Shown here in pieces: positions 53,439-61,834 of a stretch of 64,000 nt of DNA (positions are counted from its first letter, which is position 1; each line of letters begins with the position of its first letter). The notes beneath the pieces were generated by a model. It saw nothing but the letters and a program-made list of their open reading frames with translations. It did not search any database and had not been told where the DNA came from. This DNA is from Lewinellaceae bacterium (GTDB lineage: Bacteria > Bacteroidota > Bacteroidia > Chitinophagales > Saprospiraceae), in the NCBI GenBank assembly GCA_020636435.1, contig JACJXX010000001.1, positions 744,001 to 808,000 on the forward strand, given 5' to 3'. The position numbers and the translations under genes are program-made.

Positions 53439-54974
53439 ATGAGCGCAAACGAGCCAATCAGAGATACAGAAGCCTATCGGGACTCGATAGCAACGGTCGA
53501 CGAGGCGGGCAAGCGGGTGTGGATCTATCCGAAAAAGCCCAAAGGGCCTTACACCAACGCCCGCACCTATGTAAGCTGGGTGCTGCTGGCCTTTCTCTTC
53601 GGGATGCCCTTTATCAAGGTCAACGGAGAGCCGCTCCTGCTGTTCAACGTCCTGGAGCGAAAGTTCATCCTCTTCGGCATCACCTTTATGCCGCAGGATT
53701 TTCACCTGTTCGTGCTGGCCATGCTCACCTTTATCGTATTCATCGTTCTGTTTACGGTAGTCTGGGGGCGCCTGTTCTGCGGTTGGGTTTGCCCGCAGAC
53801 CATCTTCATGGAGATGGTTTTCCGCAAGATCGAATACGCTATCGAAGGAGACGCCAACGCCCAGCGCCGGCTGGACAAAGCGCCCTGGACGACCGACAAG
53901 ATCATTAAGAAAGCAGGCAAGCAGGCCATTTTCTTCGTCATTGCCGTATTGGTGGCCAATACTTTTCTGGCTTATATCATCGGCATTGATGAGGTGATCA
54001 AGATCGCTACCGAGCCGCTTTCGCTCCATTGGACAGGCTTCATCGCCATGCTCCTCTTTTCCGGAGCGTTCTATTTTGTCTTTTCCTACCTGCGCGAACA
54101 GGTATGCGTAACCATTTGCCCCTACGGCCGCCTGCAGGGCGTTATGCTGGACCAAAACTCCATCGTAGTGGCTTATGATTTTGTGCGGGGAGAGCCCCGG
54201 GGAAAGATAAAGAAGAGCAAGAAGCCGAAACCGGCCAACAGCCCTCTGTCTAAAATTCAGAGCGAGGTGGACACCGCAACGGCGGAAGCCCCTCCAGGCT
54301 ACGCGGCGAAGAAGGCCAGCAACGGCAACCCCGCCGAAGAAATGAAAGCCGAGCTGGGAGACTGCATCGACTGTACCCTCTGCGTGCAGGTATGCCCTAC
54401 CGGCATCGACATTCGGGACGGCACCCAGTTGGAGTGCGTCAACTGCACCGCCTGCATGGACGCCTGCGACGAGGTGATGGTAAAAGTCAACCGCCCCAAG
54501 GGCCTCATCCGCTACGACAGTTACAATGGCATCGTGGAAGGGCGCAAGAAGCTCTTTACCCCGCGCGTGATCGCTTATACCGTAGTGCTCGCTATCCTGA
54601 TTATTGTCAACATCGTGCTGCTGACTGCCCGCACCGATGTGGAAACCCTGTTGCTGCGCACCCCGGGCGTGCTGCCTCAGCAGGTCGACGAGACGCATGT
54701 CAGCAACCTCTACAATTACCAGGTGATCAATAAGACCAATAAAGCAATGCCGGTGGAATTCCGCCTGGCGGGCGGCCTGGAAGCAACCGGCAGCATTCAG
54801 CTGATCGGCCAGGCGCCCACCGCCGAAGCCGGCAAGGTGGCAGAAGGCGCCTTGTTCATCATCCTGGAGAAGGGCGCCCTGCAGGGGCATAAAACGGAGG
54901 TCGTCGTAGAAGTCTATTCCAACGGCGAGCTGGTCGACCAGGCGGAGACGAACTTTATGGCGCCGGGGAGGTAG
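53439..54974 (+). CDS. ccoG: Cytochrome c oxidase accessory protein CcoG (4Fe-4S, RdxA/FixG family)
   Basis: The 511-aa protein has about five membrane helices. Cysteine motifs are FCGWVCPQTIFMEM, VCVTICPYGRLQG, and a ferredoxin module CIDCTLCVQVCPTG plus CVNCTACMDAC. A C-terminal Ig-like periplasmic domain (FixG C-term) starts near residue 395. CcoG reduces Cu(II) to Cu(I) for cbb3 assembly. The gene order ccoS-NO-Q-P-G-H supports this. A charged insert of about 40 residues (IKKSKKPKPANSPLSKIQSE) lies between the fourth helix and the ferredoxin module. Confidence 0.95.
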   Translation: MSANEPIRDTEAYRDSIATVDEAGKRVWIYPKKPKGPYTNARTYVSWVLLAFLFGMPFIKVNGEPLLLFNVLERKFILFGITFMPQDFHLFVLAMLTFIVFIVLFTVVWGRLFCGWVCPQTIFMEMVFRKIEYAIEGDANAQRRLDKAPWTTDKIIKKAGKQAIFFVIAVLVANTFLAYIIGIDEVIKIATEPLSLHWTGFIAMLLFSGAFYFVFSYLREQVCVTICPYGRLQGVMLDQNSIVVAYDFVRGEPRGKIKKSKKPKPANSPLSKIQSEVDTATAEAPPGYAAKKASNGNPAEEMKAELGDCIDCTLCVQVCPTGIDIRDGTQLECVNCTACMDACDEVMVKVNRPKGLIRYDSYNGIVEGRKKLFTPRVIAYTVVLAILIIVNIVLLTARTDVETLLLRTPGVLPQQVDETHVSNLYNYQVINKTNKAMPVEFRLAGGLEATGSIQLIGQAPTAEAGKVAEGALFIILEKGALQGHKTEVVVEVYSNGELVDQAETNFMAPGR

Positions 54975-54975
54975 T

Positions 54976-55085
54976 TGGATGGTTGAATTGTTAAATGGTT
55001 AAATGGTTGGATGGTTGCCTGCCTGCACGGGCCCGTAGCGGCCAGGCCACCTGGCGGGCAGGGATGGTTGAATGGTTGGATCGTT
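54976..55085. repeat. GGTTGAATGGTTAAATGGTT-type repeat spacer
   Basis: Several imperfect 8- to 10-bp units of the GGTT[GA]AATGG type, interrupted by a GC-rich segment, separate ccoG from ccoH. Similar strings occur upstream of other genes in this window. Confidence 0.7.
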
Positions 55086-55148
55086 GACCACAGGCTTTCA
55101 TTCCCGGCTCTGCCTCGCGAAAAAACCGGAGCAAAAAAACTAAAAGAC

Positions 55149-55589
55149 ATGAAATTTAATTGGGGAACCGGAATTGCGTTGTTTTACTCGATTTTCGTGC
55201 TGGCGCTGGTGTTTGCGGTCTACCGTTCCACCCAGTATGACCACAGCCTGGTCTCAGAGCATTACTACGCCGACGACCTGGCCTACCAGCAGCATTACAA
55301 CAAGCTGGCAAACGCCCAGCAATTGACAGAAGACCTGAAAATCTGGAACAAGATACAGAAGGCAGAAGTGGAACTCCACTTCCCCGCTGAATTCGGAGAA
55401 GTATCCGGAGAAGTGTACTTCTTCTGCCCTTCTGATCAGCAAAGCGACTTCAGGCTGCCCGTGCAGGCCGATGCCGGCCATGTGCAGCGCATTCCTACGC
55501 AGGGGCTGCGGCCGGGCCGTTGGAAGGTGAAGGTCAACTGGAAAGCGGAGGGCAAGGAATTTTATAAAGAAGAAACCATTAATATTTAA
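55149..55589 (+). CDS. ccoH: FixH/CcoH family protein
   Basis: The 146-aa protein starts at ATG 55149. One N-terminal membrane helix (GIALFYSIFVLALVFAVYRS) is followed by HYYADDLAYQQHYNKLANAQ and a periplasmic beta-rich domain ending GRWKVKVNWKAEGKEFYKEE. This is the FixH pattern; CcoH stabilises the cbb3 assembly complex. It ends 2 bp before the safE-like gene. Confidence 0.9.
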   Translation: MKFNWGTGIALFYSIFVLALVFAVYRSTQYDHSLVSEHYYADDLAYQQHYNKLANAQQLTEDLKIWNKIQKAEVELHFPAEFGEVSGEVYFFCPSDQQSDFRLPVQADAGHVQRIPTQGLRPGRWKVKVNWKAEGKEFYKEETINI

Positions 55590-55591
55590 TC

Positions 55592-56290
55592 ATGGCGCTG
55601 TGGACGGCATTTACGATCGGTTTGCTGGGCAGCCTGCACTGCGTAGGCATGTGCGGGCCGATTGCCCTGTCGCTGCCCTATCAGGGAAGCCGCCGGTGGC
55701 ATGCCGCCGTCAATGTGCTGCTCTACAACCTGGGGCGGGTGGCGACATATTGCCTGCTCGGCCTGCTCATCGGCCTGGTGGGGCGCGGCTTTTTCCTGGC
55801 GGGATTCCAGTCTTACGTATCCATTGGGCTGGGCGCCCTCCTGTTGGCCATCGCCCTGTTTTCCATCAATGTAGAAAGCAGCCTGTTGCGCATTCCGTTC
55901 GTGCAGCGGCTGAACAGTTGGGTGAAACAACAACTCGGCCGGCTGCTGCGGCGGCGGGGCCCCGGCAGGCTCTTCCTGATCGGCCTGCTCAACGGCTTGC
56001 TGCCCTGCGGGCTGGTTTACATGGCCATCGCCGGCGCGCTGGCGGCCGGCCGCATCTTCGACAGCGCCCTGTACATGGCCCTCTTCGGCATAGGAACCAT
56101 ACCCCTGATGCTGGCGACCGCCCTGGCCGGCCAGTTCATCCAACTGCAATGGCGCGCGCGCCTGCGGAAATTGATTCCGGTTTTCCTGGTGGGCTTTGCC
56201 CTGCTGTTCATCCTCCGGGGGCTGAATTTTGACGTGCCGGCGGGGCTGCAGTTCTGGAACGACATGCAGAATGCGCCGATGTGCAAATAG
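55592..56290 (+). CDS. Sulfite exporter TauE/SafE family membrane protein
   Basis: The 232-aa protein has six or seven helices. GLLGSLHCVGMCGPIALSLP at the N-terminus and GLLNGLLPCGLVYMAIAGAL are signatures of the SafE/DUF2478-like branch. This branch habitually ends cbb3 operons and is linked to copper handling during oxidase assembly. Sulfite export is not implied. It is directly downstream of ccoH. Confidence 0.9.
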   Translation: MALWTAFTIGLLGSLHCVGMCGPIALSLPYQGSRRWHAAVNVLLYNLGRVATYCLLGLLIGLVGRGFFLAGFQSYVSIGLGALLLAIALFSINVESSLLRIPFVQRLNSWVKQQLGRLLRRRGPGRLFLIGLLNGLLPCGLVYMAIAGALAAGRIFDSALYMALFGIGTIPLMLATALAGQFIQLQWRARLRKLIPVFLVGFALLFILRGLNFDVPAGLQFWNDMQNAPMCK

Positions 56291-56303
56291 GCGGCCGGGA
56301 TAG

Positions 56304-56345
56304 TTGACGAGTTTCCGGCAACCTCCCCTCAGGCAAACTCGTCAA
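56304..56345 (+). terminator. Hairpin after the cbb3 operon
   Basis: TTGACGAGTTT and AAACTCGTCAA pair across a 20-nt loop, 13 bp beyond the last operon stop. There is no strong T-run, so it is a probable but not certain terminator. Confidence 0.55.
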
Positions 56346-56485
56346 GTATTCCGGCCCAACAATTAAGAACTTGTGTCAATTACCTTGAATGTGCTCCCTG
56401 GTTGCCTTCGGGCGCCGGGGAGTTCTGTTTTTCCACTCCGGGAATTTTGTTACATTTAAGCCAAAACTCACTTAAAGGCTCGCAA

Positions 56486-57040
56486 ATGCCCAGGACCAGG
56501 ATCAAATGGAATGCCGACAAGTTGCTCAGCCTCTCGGCGATCAGCATCAGCTTCATCACGCTAATCATCTTCGTCTATCAGACCAACATCATGAGCAGGC
56601 AGAATTACCTTTCCATCATGCCCTATCTGGATGTTTCCACTACCCACAATATCGGAAATCACACTTTTGAATTGAACTTAAAGAATCATGGGGTCGGCCC
56701 GGCCATCATCGAGTCGGCGGCTATGCTGTACGAGGGCAAAAGCTATAAGCTAACCGACTATGACAACCAACTGTTTGCCTTCCTCGTTTCGAAAGCGCCG
56801 GCGCTGGATAGCATAAAAAGCGTGTCTTCTTCTACTTTGGATAAGGGCATGGCCATTCCCGCCAATTCTACCTACAATATTTTCAGGGTGAGCGGATCTG
56901 CGGAGGCGTACCAGTTGGTGACGGAGGCCCTCAACCAGATGCTGGAAAACGGGTTGGATTATGAGATCATCTATAAATCTATCCAGGACGAGCGGTGGCG
57001 GCTGCACCACAATTCTGAAGGGCCGGAGAAGTTGAGGTAG
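56486..57040 (+). CDS. Hypothetical single-pass membrane protein
   Basis: The 184-aa protein starts at ATG 56486. An N-terminal helix (SLSAISISFITLIIFVYQTN) precedes a soluble domain with IMPYLDVSTTHNIGNHTFEL, LNLKNHGVGPAIIESAAMLY and an acidic C-terminal half. Many Bacteroidota genomes have proteins with this anchor plus beta-sandwich layout. I know no function. It is not obviously part of the oxidase operon (195-bp gap with a hairpin). Confidence 0.65.
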   Translation: MPRTRIKWNADKLLSLSAISISFITLIIFVYQTNIMSRQNYLSIMPYLDVSTTHNIGNHTFELNLKNHGVGPAIIESAAMLYEGKSYKLTDYDNQLFAFLVSKAPALDSIKSVSSSTLDKGMAIPANSTYNIFRVSGSAEAYQLVTEALNQMLENGLDYEIIYKSIQDERWRLHHNSEGPEKLR

Positions 57041-57166
57041 GGGCTGCGCCGCGATCTGTTTTTTATTTTCTTATTCTCAATTTGTTGACTGACAGGACCG
57101 AAAAATGATTTTTTAATTCTTACTTGTGTTTATCCAATGTCTCTAATACCATTTCAATTTACGATG

Positions 57167-57360
57167 CTATTGAACTTCATTTTTAACAGATTCTGATGCA
57201 AATGCTAAACATGCCATAATCGCTTCTTTATTAATTCTTGGATAGGCTCTCAATAAATCGTCAATAGTTTCTCCTTCTGACATCTTTTCTAGTATCAAAT
57301 CGACCGGTATCCTCGTATTTTTTATTACTGGTTTACCATTTTTCCTTTTTTCTGGTGATT
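57167..57360 (-). pseudogene. DUF433-type antitoxin remnant without start codon
   Basis: On the - strand, RKNGKPVIKNTRIPVDLILE, KMSEGETIDDLLRAYPRINK and EAIMACLAFASESVKNEVQ match the DUF433 domain found in toxin-antitoxin contexts (G-K-P-V-I-x-x-T-R-I-P-V). No in-frame ATG, GTG or TTG is found before the domain. The frame runs back into the cassette-like site at 57361. It may have been truncated at the recombination point. The remainder of 57041-57166 is featureless. Confidence 0.6.
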
Positions 57361-57429
57361 GTTCAACGGTTTGTGCATACGGGGGGCGGGCGCTTAGCCC
57401 GGCTGATCGATATGGACTGTGTTGGGTGA
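57361..57429 (-). repeat. attC-like site 1 (69 bp), after mazF
   Basis: Read on the - strand it starts TCACCCAAC, has a GC-rich hairpin core (GGGCTAAGCGCCC) and ends GTTGAAC. The first box is the exact complement of the GTTGGGTGA that precedes mazE at 58208-58216. AAC/GTT cores and the 69-bp length match the other four sites. Confidence 0.6.
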
Positions 57430-57443
57430 TAGGCTCGTTTTTT

Positions 57444-57770
57444 TTAGTCTACCAACGTTTCCCTTATCACCTCTTTTACTCGGTTAATCTCATCTTGGTT
57501 AAGGTTACCGCCTGTTTTTACTATTCGCCGCTTATCTATAGTCCTAATTTGATCTATCACTACCCAATTCTGATTTCCTCTTACTTCAATTTCTACCCTT
57601 GTAGGATAGCTTTTTGATTTTGATGTTACTGGAGCAATTATTATTGTGTTCAGGTATTTATTCATCTCATCAGGTGAGATTACTACACATGGCCGGGTTT
57701 TCTTTATTTCACTACCAATTGTGGGGTCCAAATTCACAATTACTATTTGATACTGTTTCACCTTCTTCAT
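57444..57770 (-). CDS. mazF: MazF/PemK-type toxin endoribonuclease
   Basis: The 108-aa protein has QYQIVIVNLDPTIGSEIKKT followed by RPCVVISPDEMNKYLNTIII and APVTSKSKSYPTRVEIEV, the MazF beta-barrel with its conserved R-P and T-S segments. The C-terminal VIDQIRTIDKRRI is also typical. It cleaves mRNA at a specific short motif when free of antitoxin. It is preceded 37 bp upstream by the AbrB-type antitoxin gene and sits inside a cassette-like module. Confidence 0.95.
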   Translation of the reverse strand: MKKVKQYQIVIVNLDPTIGSEIKKTRPCVVISPDEMNKYLNTIIIAPVTSKSKSYPTRVEIEVRGNQNWVVIDQIRTIDKRRIVKTGGNLNQDEINRVKEVIRETLVD

Positions 57771-57807
57771 CCAATTGGCCTTTCAAAGTTTACTGATCTT
57801 CATTTAA

Positions 57808-58059
57808 TCAATGACTTTCCTCTTCTTGAAGGTCCTCATCTTCAAAAATGTCATCAATTAACAGTTCATCGTCTCCTTGCTCATGCATCATTTTGAATGA
57901 AGCCTCCCATCCTTCTCTTGGTTTACTAACTGGTTTGAGGATCAGATATCCCTCCTTGAGGATCAGTTCAACTTTATCTCGAATACCATATGTATCCAAG
58001 ATTGTCTTAGCCAATCTTATTCCTTTTGAATTCCCAATCCTGATTACTGAGATTTCCAT
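57808..58059 (-). CDS. mazE: MazE-type AbrB antitoxin
   Basis: In the 83-aa protein, the first 45 residues (ISVIRIGNSKGIRLAKTILD ... KVELILKEGYLILKP) are a swapped-hairpin AbrB/MazE DNA-binding domain. The acidic tail (HEQGDDELLIDDIFEDEDLQ) should wrap and neutralise MazF. Antitoxin-first order implies autoregulation of the pair. It is AT-richer than neighbouring chromosomal genes. Confidence 0.94.
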   Translation of the reverse strand: MEISVIRIGNSKGIRLAKTILDTYGIRDKVELILKEGYLILKPVSKPREGWEASFKMMHEQGDDELLIDDIFEDEDLQEEESH

Positions 58060-58207
58060 ACTCTTAATTTAACGTAATTATTAAGTAATTACAAATTTAC
58101 AGCAAATTTACCAGTTTGTCAACTATCACCTCGATATGTTCTGGATTTTATCGATGAAGGATCCAATAGGTTTGTTCTTCTCTATCTTTTACCATACTGC
58201 CGGGCTT

Positions 58208-58279
58208 TCACCCAACTCAAAGGAATGTCTGCGCCCTTTCCCGGCGCAGACCCATACGGGCAGGCTATTTCAGTTGGAC
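58208..58279 (-). repeat. attC-like site 2 (72 bp), ahead of mazEF
   Basis: On the - strand it runs GTCCAAC, then a strong hairpin GTCTGCGCC/GGCGCAGAC, then GTTGGGTGA. Both boxes fit the classical integron simple-site consensus (RYYYAAC and GTTRRRY). The rest of 58060-58480 shows no gene. Confidence 0.65.
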
Positions 58280-59496
58280 AAAACCAGCCTGCTCCGCTAT
58301 CCGGTTGCTTAGGGGAAACGTGCGTGCTTTCCTCTGGATTAAAAGTGCTTGTAAAATATGCTTTTTTCCCTACCCTGTCAACATTTTGGCCCATGTGGTT
58401 ACTTTCAAAAGCCAAGCGGTTCCATTTAACTGCCCAGCGCTTCCGGGCGGGTATAGCTGGCCCGGCCCCATTCAGCGTGCTTTGGGGGAAGCTGGAGTAC
58501 CGGACGGAGCGCGCTTTGGCTCCGCCGGCGGGCTGCGGCTGGCCCTACCTAATACATGATAGCGGGTATAAGCTGGATCAGGCGCGAGGTGTTCCTCCTG
58601 GAAATCTGTACCCGAGCAACCTTCGCAACGGTAAGGCTCTTCCTTTAATAATGCACGCAGAATCTGGATGACGGTGCGCACCGTTGCCCCTTCCTGCTTC
58701 ACGATACTGGGCAAACGGCCCTTTAGGCGTTCATAGGTTGGCGTTGCATGCAGCCCGTAGTGGCGCGAGCGTTGGAAGTATCGTGGCAGCTGGTGTTGCA
58801 GTATTTGGTGCATCGCTGCCAGAGGCTCTATGTGCCGTTAGGCTTTGGGCGCCGGCAGCCCCGCCTTTTGCTCCCGGTAGTTGTTGTATTCAATGCATAC
58901 GTTTTGCCCGTTTTTGTCATACGACAAGCGCTTGTTCGATATGCCGATGCGGCAGATATAACGGCCCAGGTATTCTTCTATTACTTTTGTTTCTGCAGTA
59001 GGCCATTGGTGGTTCACTACCCAGCGTTTCTTAGGCAGGCTGCTTTCCAATTCCTCGTAGCTTTGGTGGTAATCCACCTGGCCCGATTCCATCAGCTTCT
59101 TTAACCTTTTCAGGAATATAGCGCGGTACTTCCCGCTTAGCTTGCGATAGCGCGCTATCTTTCGCTTGCGCTTTGGCCAGTGCCACTTGTCATCTTGCTC
59201 ATTGTAGCCTCCGAAGGTTACCAGGCAGTGCAGGTGCACGTGATACTTCAAGTCTGAGCCCCAAGTATGGAGCACGGCGCTCATGCCGGGCAAGCCCCCT
59301 ACGTTCTTTGGCTTTTTACACAGCCGCCGCACGGTTTGCCAGGCCGAACGGAACATCAAATTATACACCTCCCAGGAGTTGCGCCGCGCCAGCCCATTTA
59401 AATCATGCGGCAGAGTAAAAGTGATGTGGCAGTAGGGCACTTGCAACATGCGGCAGCGCAACCTGTCTTGCCACTGTAGGCGCTTGATGCCCTGGC

Positions 59497-59544
59497 CCTG
59501 TGGAATTTGTGCAGGGCGGCTTCAGGGCAGTTATTCCACAGGGC
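59497..59544. repeat. Palindromic element P, copy a (48 bp) in the transposase
   Basis: CCCTGTGGAAT (59497-59507) and ATTCCACAGGG (59534-59544) are perfectly inverted. On the coding strand it follows the CPQCQ zinc ligands. The bases added (about 52) shift the frame before GIKRLQWQDRL-type sequence resumes. Confidence 0.9.
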
Positions 59545-59761
59545 TGACACTGCGGGCATTGGCTGTTGCCACAGGACAAATATTGGTAACGTACCTGCCC
59601 ACAGCCCTGGCAGGTGATGCGCTTGCCTCCCAAAGCCGGCGTTCGGCACACCGTTCGGCTGAGCTTTCGACTGAGCTCACGCCGAAGTTTCACGGCCGAA
59701 GCCCGGATAGAGCGGATCAACTCTATGGTGCGCCGGTTGGCTCCGTACACCTGGATGCCTG

Positions 59762-59783
59762 CCCTGTAGCGAAGCGTACAGGG
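59762..59783. repeat. Related small palindrome (22 bp) in the transposase 5' region
   Basis: CCCTGTA and TACAGGG flank GCGAAGCG. It lies in the transposase N-terminal coding region and breaks its frame between EEY-type and YGANRRTIELIRS-type sequence. Confidence 0.7.
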
Positions 59784-59864
59784 TACTCCTCTCCATAATC
59801 CCGGAACAATTCCCCTATCGTGCCTCCTGCCGGAAGGTGATTTCCATGCTGGCAACTGGGTGGG

Positions 59865-59899
59865 CCCTGTGGAATAGCAAAGCTTATTATTCCACAGGG
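59865..59899. repeat. Palindromic element P, copy b (35 bp)
   Basis: CCCTGTGGAAT and ATTCCACAGGG arms are separated by 13 nt. It supplies the last codons and the TAA stop (GTG GAA TAA) of the recombinase. Confidence 0.9.
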
Positions 59900-59932
59900 T
59901 GGGCTACTCGTTTGTGGTACGACTGGCATAAG

Positions 59933-59950
59933 CCCCGATGGCTATCGGGG
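59933..59950. repeat. 18-bp palindrome CCCCGATGGCTATCGGGG in the recombinase
   Basis: This near-perfect palindrome is inserted in frame in the recombinase C-terminus (encoding PDSHRG between TARY and LCQSYHK). A perfect version occurs in the IS91 gene at 63753-63770. Confidence 0.85.
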
Positions 59951-60129
59951 TAACGGGCTGTCGTTTTTAAGTGCTTGTGGCCTAACTGCTCCTTCAAATA
60001 TACCAAATTCGTGCCATTCTCCAGGTGGTGCGTGGCATAGCAATGCCGCAGGATATGCGGCGATACGTTGCGTTCTATTCCCGCCGCCTGCTGCGCCTGC
60101 TCCAGGGAATGTTGCGCAGAGCGGTTGGC

Positions 60130-60164
60130 CCCCGTGGAATATTCCCTGCGTGAATTCCACAGGG
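60130..60164. repeat. Palindromic element P, copy c (35 bp) in the recombinase
   Basis: The arms CCCGTGGAAT and ATTCCACAGGG flank the centre. The surrounding coding sequence SRWP..NRSAQ reads through it in frame, so the element is translated as about a dozen extra residues. Confidence 0.88.
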
Positions 60165-60325
60165 CAGGCCAGCGGCTGCCTCGGTACTTGCCGTTGAACA
60201 GGTACTCTTCCAGCCGGTATGCCCGGTAGTAGTTGCGCAATACCTTCAACAGGCAATCCGGAAGGGACACATAGCGCCCCTTGGCGCCCTTGCCTTTTAC
60301 TACCCGCAACTGTTGGCGTTGCCTG

Positions 60326-60364
60326 CCCCGTGGAATTCGCGAAGCGAGTTATTCCATATGGGGG
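60326..60364. repeat. Palindromic element P, copy d (39 bp) in the recombinase
   Basis: The arms CCCCGTGGAAT and ATTCCATATGGGG flank TCGCGAAGCGAGTT. On the coding strand it contributes GGAATAA, creating the in-frame TAA after DIDGPHME. Frame is otherwise kept into RQRQQLRVVKGKG. Confidence 0.88.
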
Positions 60365-60915
60365 CCGTCAATATCCACTATCCGCAGGTTTAAGGCCTCG
60401 CTCAGCCGCAGGCCAGTCCCATACAGCAACACCATGAAAACTTGATGCTTCAATGTCCGCCCACGGTTGATCAAACGCGCCACTTCCTGAGTGGACAAAA
60501 TGCTGGGCAGGCTCCGCTCCTTGCGCGGCCGGGGCAAATGCTCCACATCCCATTCTTGTCCAAGGACGTGCTCGTAGAACTTGCGCATCGCCGAATAATC
60601 CCCGTTCACCGTCTGCCACTTCTTGCCGCTGCGGTAACGGCTCAACAAATAACGCCGCGCTTCTTCCTGTCCGAACGGGGCAGTAAAGCCTTCTGATTCC
60701 CGCCACTGCAAAAACTGCCCTAAGCCGCAGCGATAGGCTGAAACGGTGGCTTTGCTGTAGTTGCGCAGCTCCATCCAATCTTGTAACTTCTGGAGGTAAT
60801 CTGTGTGTGTGTTCATCTCTCTTGATTTGGTGAAATAATACCGCCAAATCTAAGAGAAAAACAAGTGCAATGCACTGAAAAACAGTATTTTATGGGTGAA
60901 AAATAGGATGGTTTT

Positions 60916-60984
60916 GTTCAACGGTCTGCATGGCTGCCGTGGCCAGCTTTTGCTGGCTATGGACAGCCATGCTTTGTTCTGACC
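60916..60984 (-). repeat. attC-like site 3 (69 bp), after the lipoprotein gene
   Basis: On the - strand it starts GGTCAGAAC, has a stem GCATGGCTG/CAGCCATGC with an inner stem CCAGC/GCTGG and a TTTT loop, and ends GTTGAAC. The first box is the exact complement of GTTCTGACC at the start of the same module (61752-61760). Confidence 0.65.
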
Positions 60985-60997
60985 AGTTTTTATTCTT

Positions 60998-61738
60998 TTA
61001 ATTCATTAATGCTATGTCTCCTATTTCACTTACGAAATAAATTCTTTTTGTAATGCTTGTCGAATCATCTTTTAATGAAACATTTGATGTGTTAAATCTT
61101 TCTTCTTTCGTAACCTCTACTTCATTAATCGATATAAAACGGCTTGTTAAATCATATTCATATCCTTCACTCATATACTGTTGGCTTAATACTAAATTGC
61201 CATATGTGTTTGTTCTATTGGATATGGTGAATAGTTGTATGCTATTGGTGTAATGCGATTCTACTCCTTTCGAATGAAAAATATACATTGCAAAATCATC
61301 GCTAAATGTTTTATCACACAAATATTCTGTTACACCCAATAATTTATTTTGGGATTTTGTAACCTTGGGGTATTTTATAGTCTTCTTCATCCCATCACGT
61401 ATTCCATATTCATCCAATTCTGCCAGCATTTTAATTGTAAACTCATCACAGGATTCAAATTGAAATTTTGTCCTTTCAAAACTATGCAAATCTATAAAAC
61501 TATCAATTTCTATATTTTCAACTGGTTTTGATAGCACTTTTATCATTGAATCCGAATAATATGCCCCATTGTCACTTTCATCTGAGGCTATGACTTGTTT
61601 TTTATTGGTTTTTAATGTGGTTCCTTCATTTATTTCTTTTTTAATATCCGAATTCGTACAACCACCAAACAGTAATAACAAGAATGCATTTAGTTTCAAT
61701 ATAGTTGTTAAGCAATTTTTATAGTGGTTGTTTTTCAT
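60998..61738 (-). CDS. Hypothetical lipoprotein in a cassette-like module
   Basis: The 246-aa protein has signal and lipobox LNAFLLLLFGGC. The mature part is rich in Lys, Ser, Asp and Asn. Its central sequence is SFERTKFQFESCDEFTIKML, its C-terminal half is beta-rich (YGNLVLSQQYMSEGYEYDLT) and it ends FVSEIGDIALMN. I recognise no family. The gene is strikingly AT-rich compared with chromosomal neighbours. It fills a module bounded by GTTCTGACC and GGTCAGAAC, with little spare DNA on either side, consistent with acquisition as a unit. Confidence 0.8.
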   Translation of the reverse strand: MKNNHYKNCLTTILKLNAFLLLLFGGCTNSDIKKEINEGTTLKTNKKQVIASDESDNGAYYSDSMIKVLSKPVENIEIDSFIDLHSFERTKFQFESCDEFTIKMLAELDEYGIRDGMKKTIKYPKVTKSQNKLLGVTEYLCDKTFSDDFAMYIFHSKGVESHYTNSIQLFTISNRTNTYGNLVLSQQYMSEGYEYDLTSRFISINEVEVTKEERFNTSNVSLKDDSTSITKRIYFVSEIGDIALMN

Positions 61739-61751
61739 TTTTTTTATAATT

Positions 61752-61822
61752 GGTCAGAACGTTACGCTAGACGATCGGCCGGAGCGCATGCGGAGGCTGG
61801 GCGGCTAGCGGATGTTGGCTGC
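61752..61822 (-). repeat. attC-like site 4 (71 bp), between TPR and lipoprotein genes
   Basis: On the - strand it starts GCAGCCAAC, has inner arms CGCTAG/CTAGCG around a GC-rich centre, and ends GTTCTGACC. Its first box complements GTTGGCTGC at the far end of the TPR module. Its last box opens the lipoprotein module. Confidence 0.65.
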
Positions 61823-61834
61823 TGTGTTCCCATT

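Larger units (their letters stand above)
58472..59855 (-). pseudogene. IS91-family (Y2, ISCR-like) transposase, decayed
   Basis: Three collinear pieces on the - strand together make one transposase. The first is the N-terminal zinc-binding part (ITCQGCGQVRYQYLSCGNSQ, then CPQCQ). The second is the central part (MLQVPYCHITFTLPHDLNGL; SAVLHTWGSDLKYHVHLHCL; EEYLGRYICRIGISNKRLSY). The third is the C-terminus (RHYGLHATPTYERLKGRLPS). They are separated by small palindrome insertions at 59762-59783 and 59497-59544, which shift frame, and an in-frame TAA near 58836. Such transposases move DNA by rolling-circle replication. It directly follows the tyrosine recombinase on the same strand, a pairing seen in other Bacteroidota. 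Confidence 0.85.
58472..60816 (-). mobile_element. Recombinase + IS91-like transposase unit within the cassette region
   Basis: Two collinear - strand genes, a tyrosine recombinase and an IS91-type transposase, lie between attC-like sites 2 and 3. Both are broken. Exact element ends are not clear; the hairpin GTCTGCGCC/GGCGCAGAC near 58230 or the region after 60816 could be termini. Confidence 0.6.
59887..60816 (-). pseudogene. Tyrosine recombinase/integrase, split by an in-frame stop
   Basis: The N-terminal part (60816-60349) has the SAM-like core-binding domain (DYLQKLQDWMELRNYSKATV) and catalytic start (GTGLRLSEALNLRIVDIDG, Arg I). The C-terminal part (60309-59887) has VVKGKGAKGRYVSLPD, the box II HILRHCYATHHLENG and LGHKHLKTTARY. 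The frame is continuous apart from a TAA within palindromic element copy d (60326-60364). Copy c adds about 13 residues in frame, and an 18-bp palindrome (59933-59950) adds six at the Arg-Tyr segment. Without these it would be a normal recombinase of about 290 aa. It lacks the extra helix that marks integron integrases. The catalytic Tyr is probably in LCQSYHK, after the insertion. Confidence 0.82.

Noticed and set aside
59887..60816. Integron integrase IntI
   Set aside because: The recombinase lacks the additional helix segment typical of IntI and is paired with an IS91 transposase, a common Bacteroidota arrangement.
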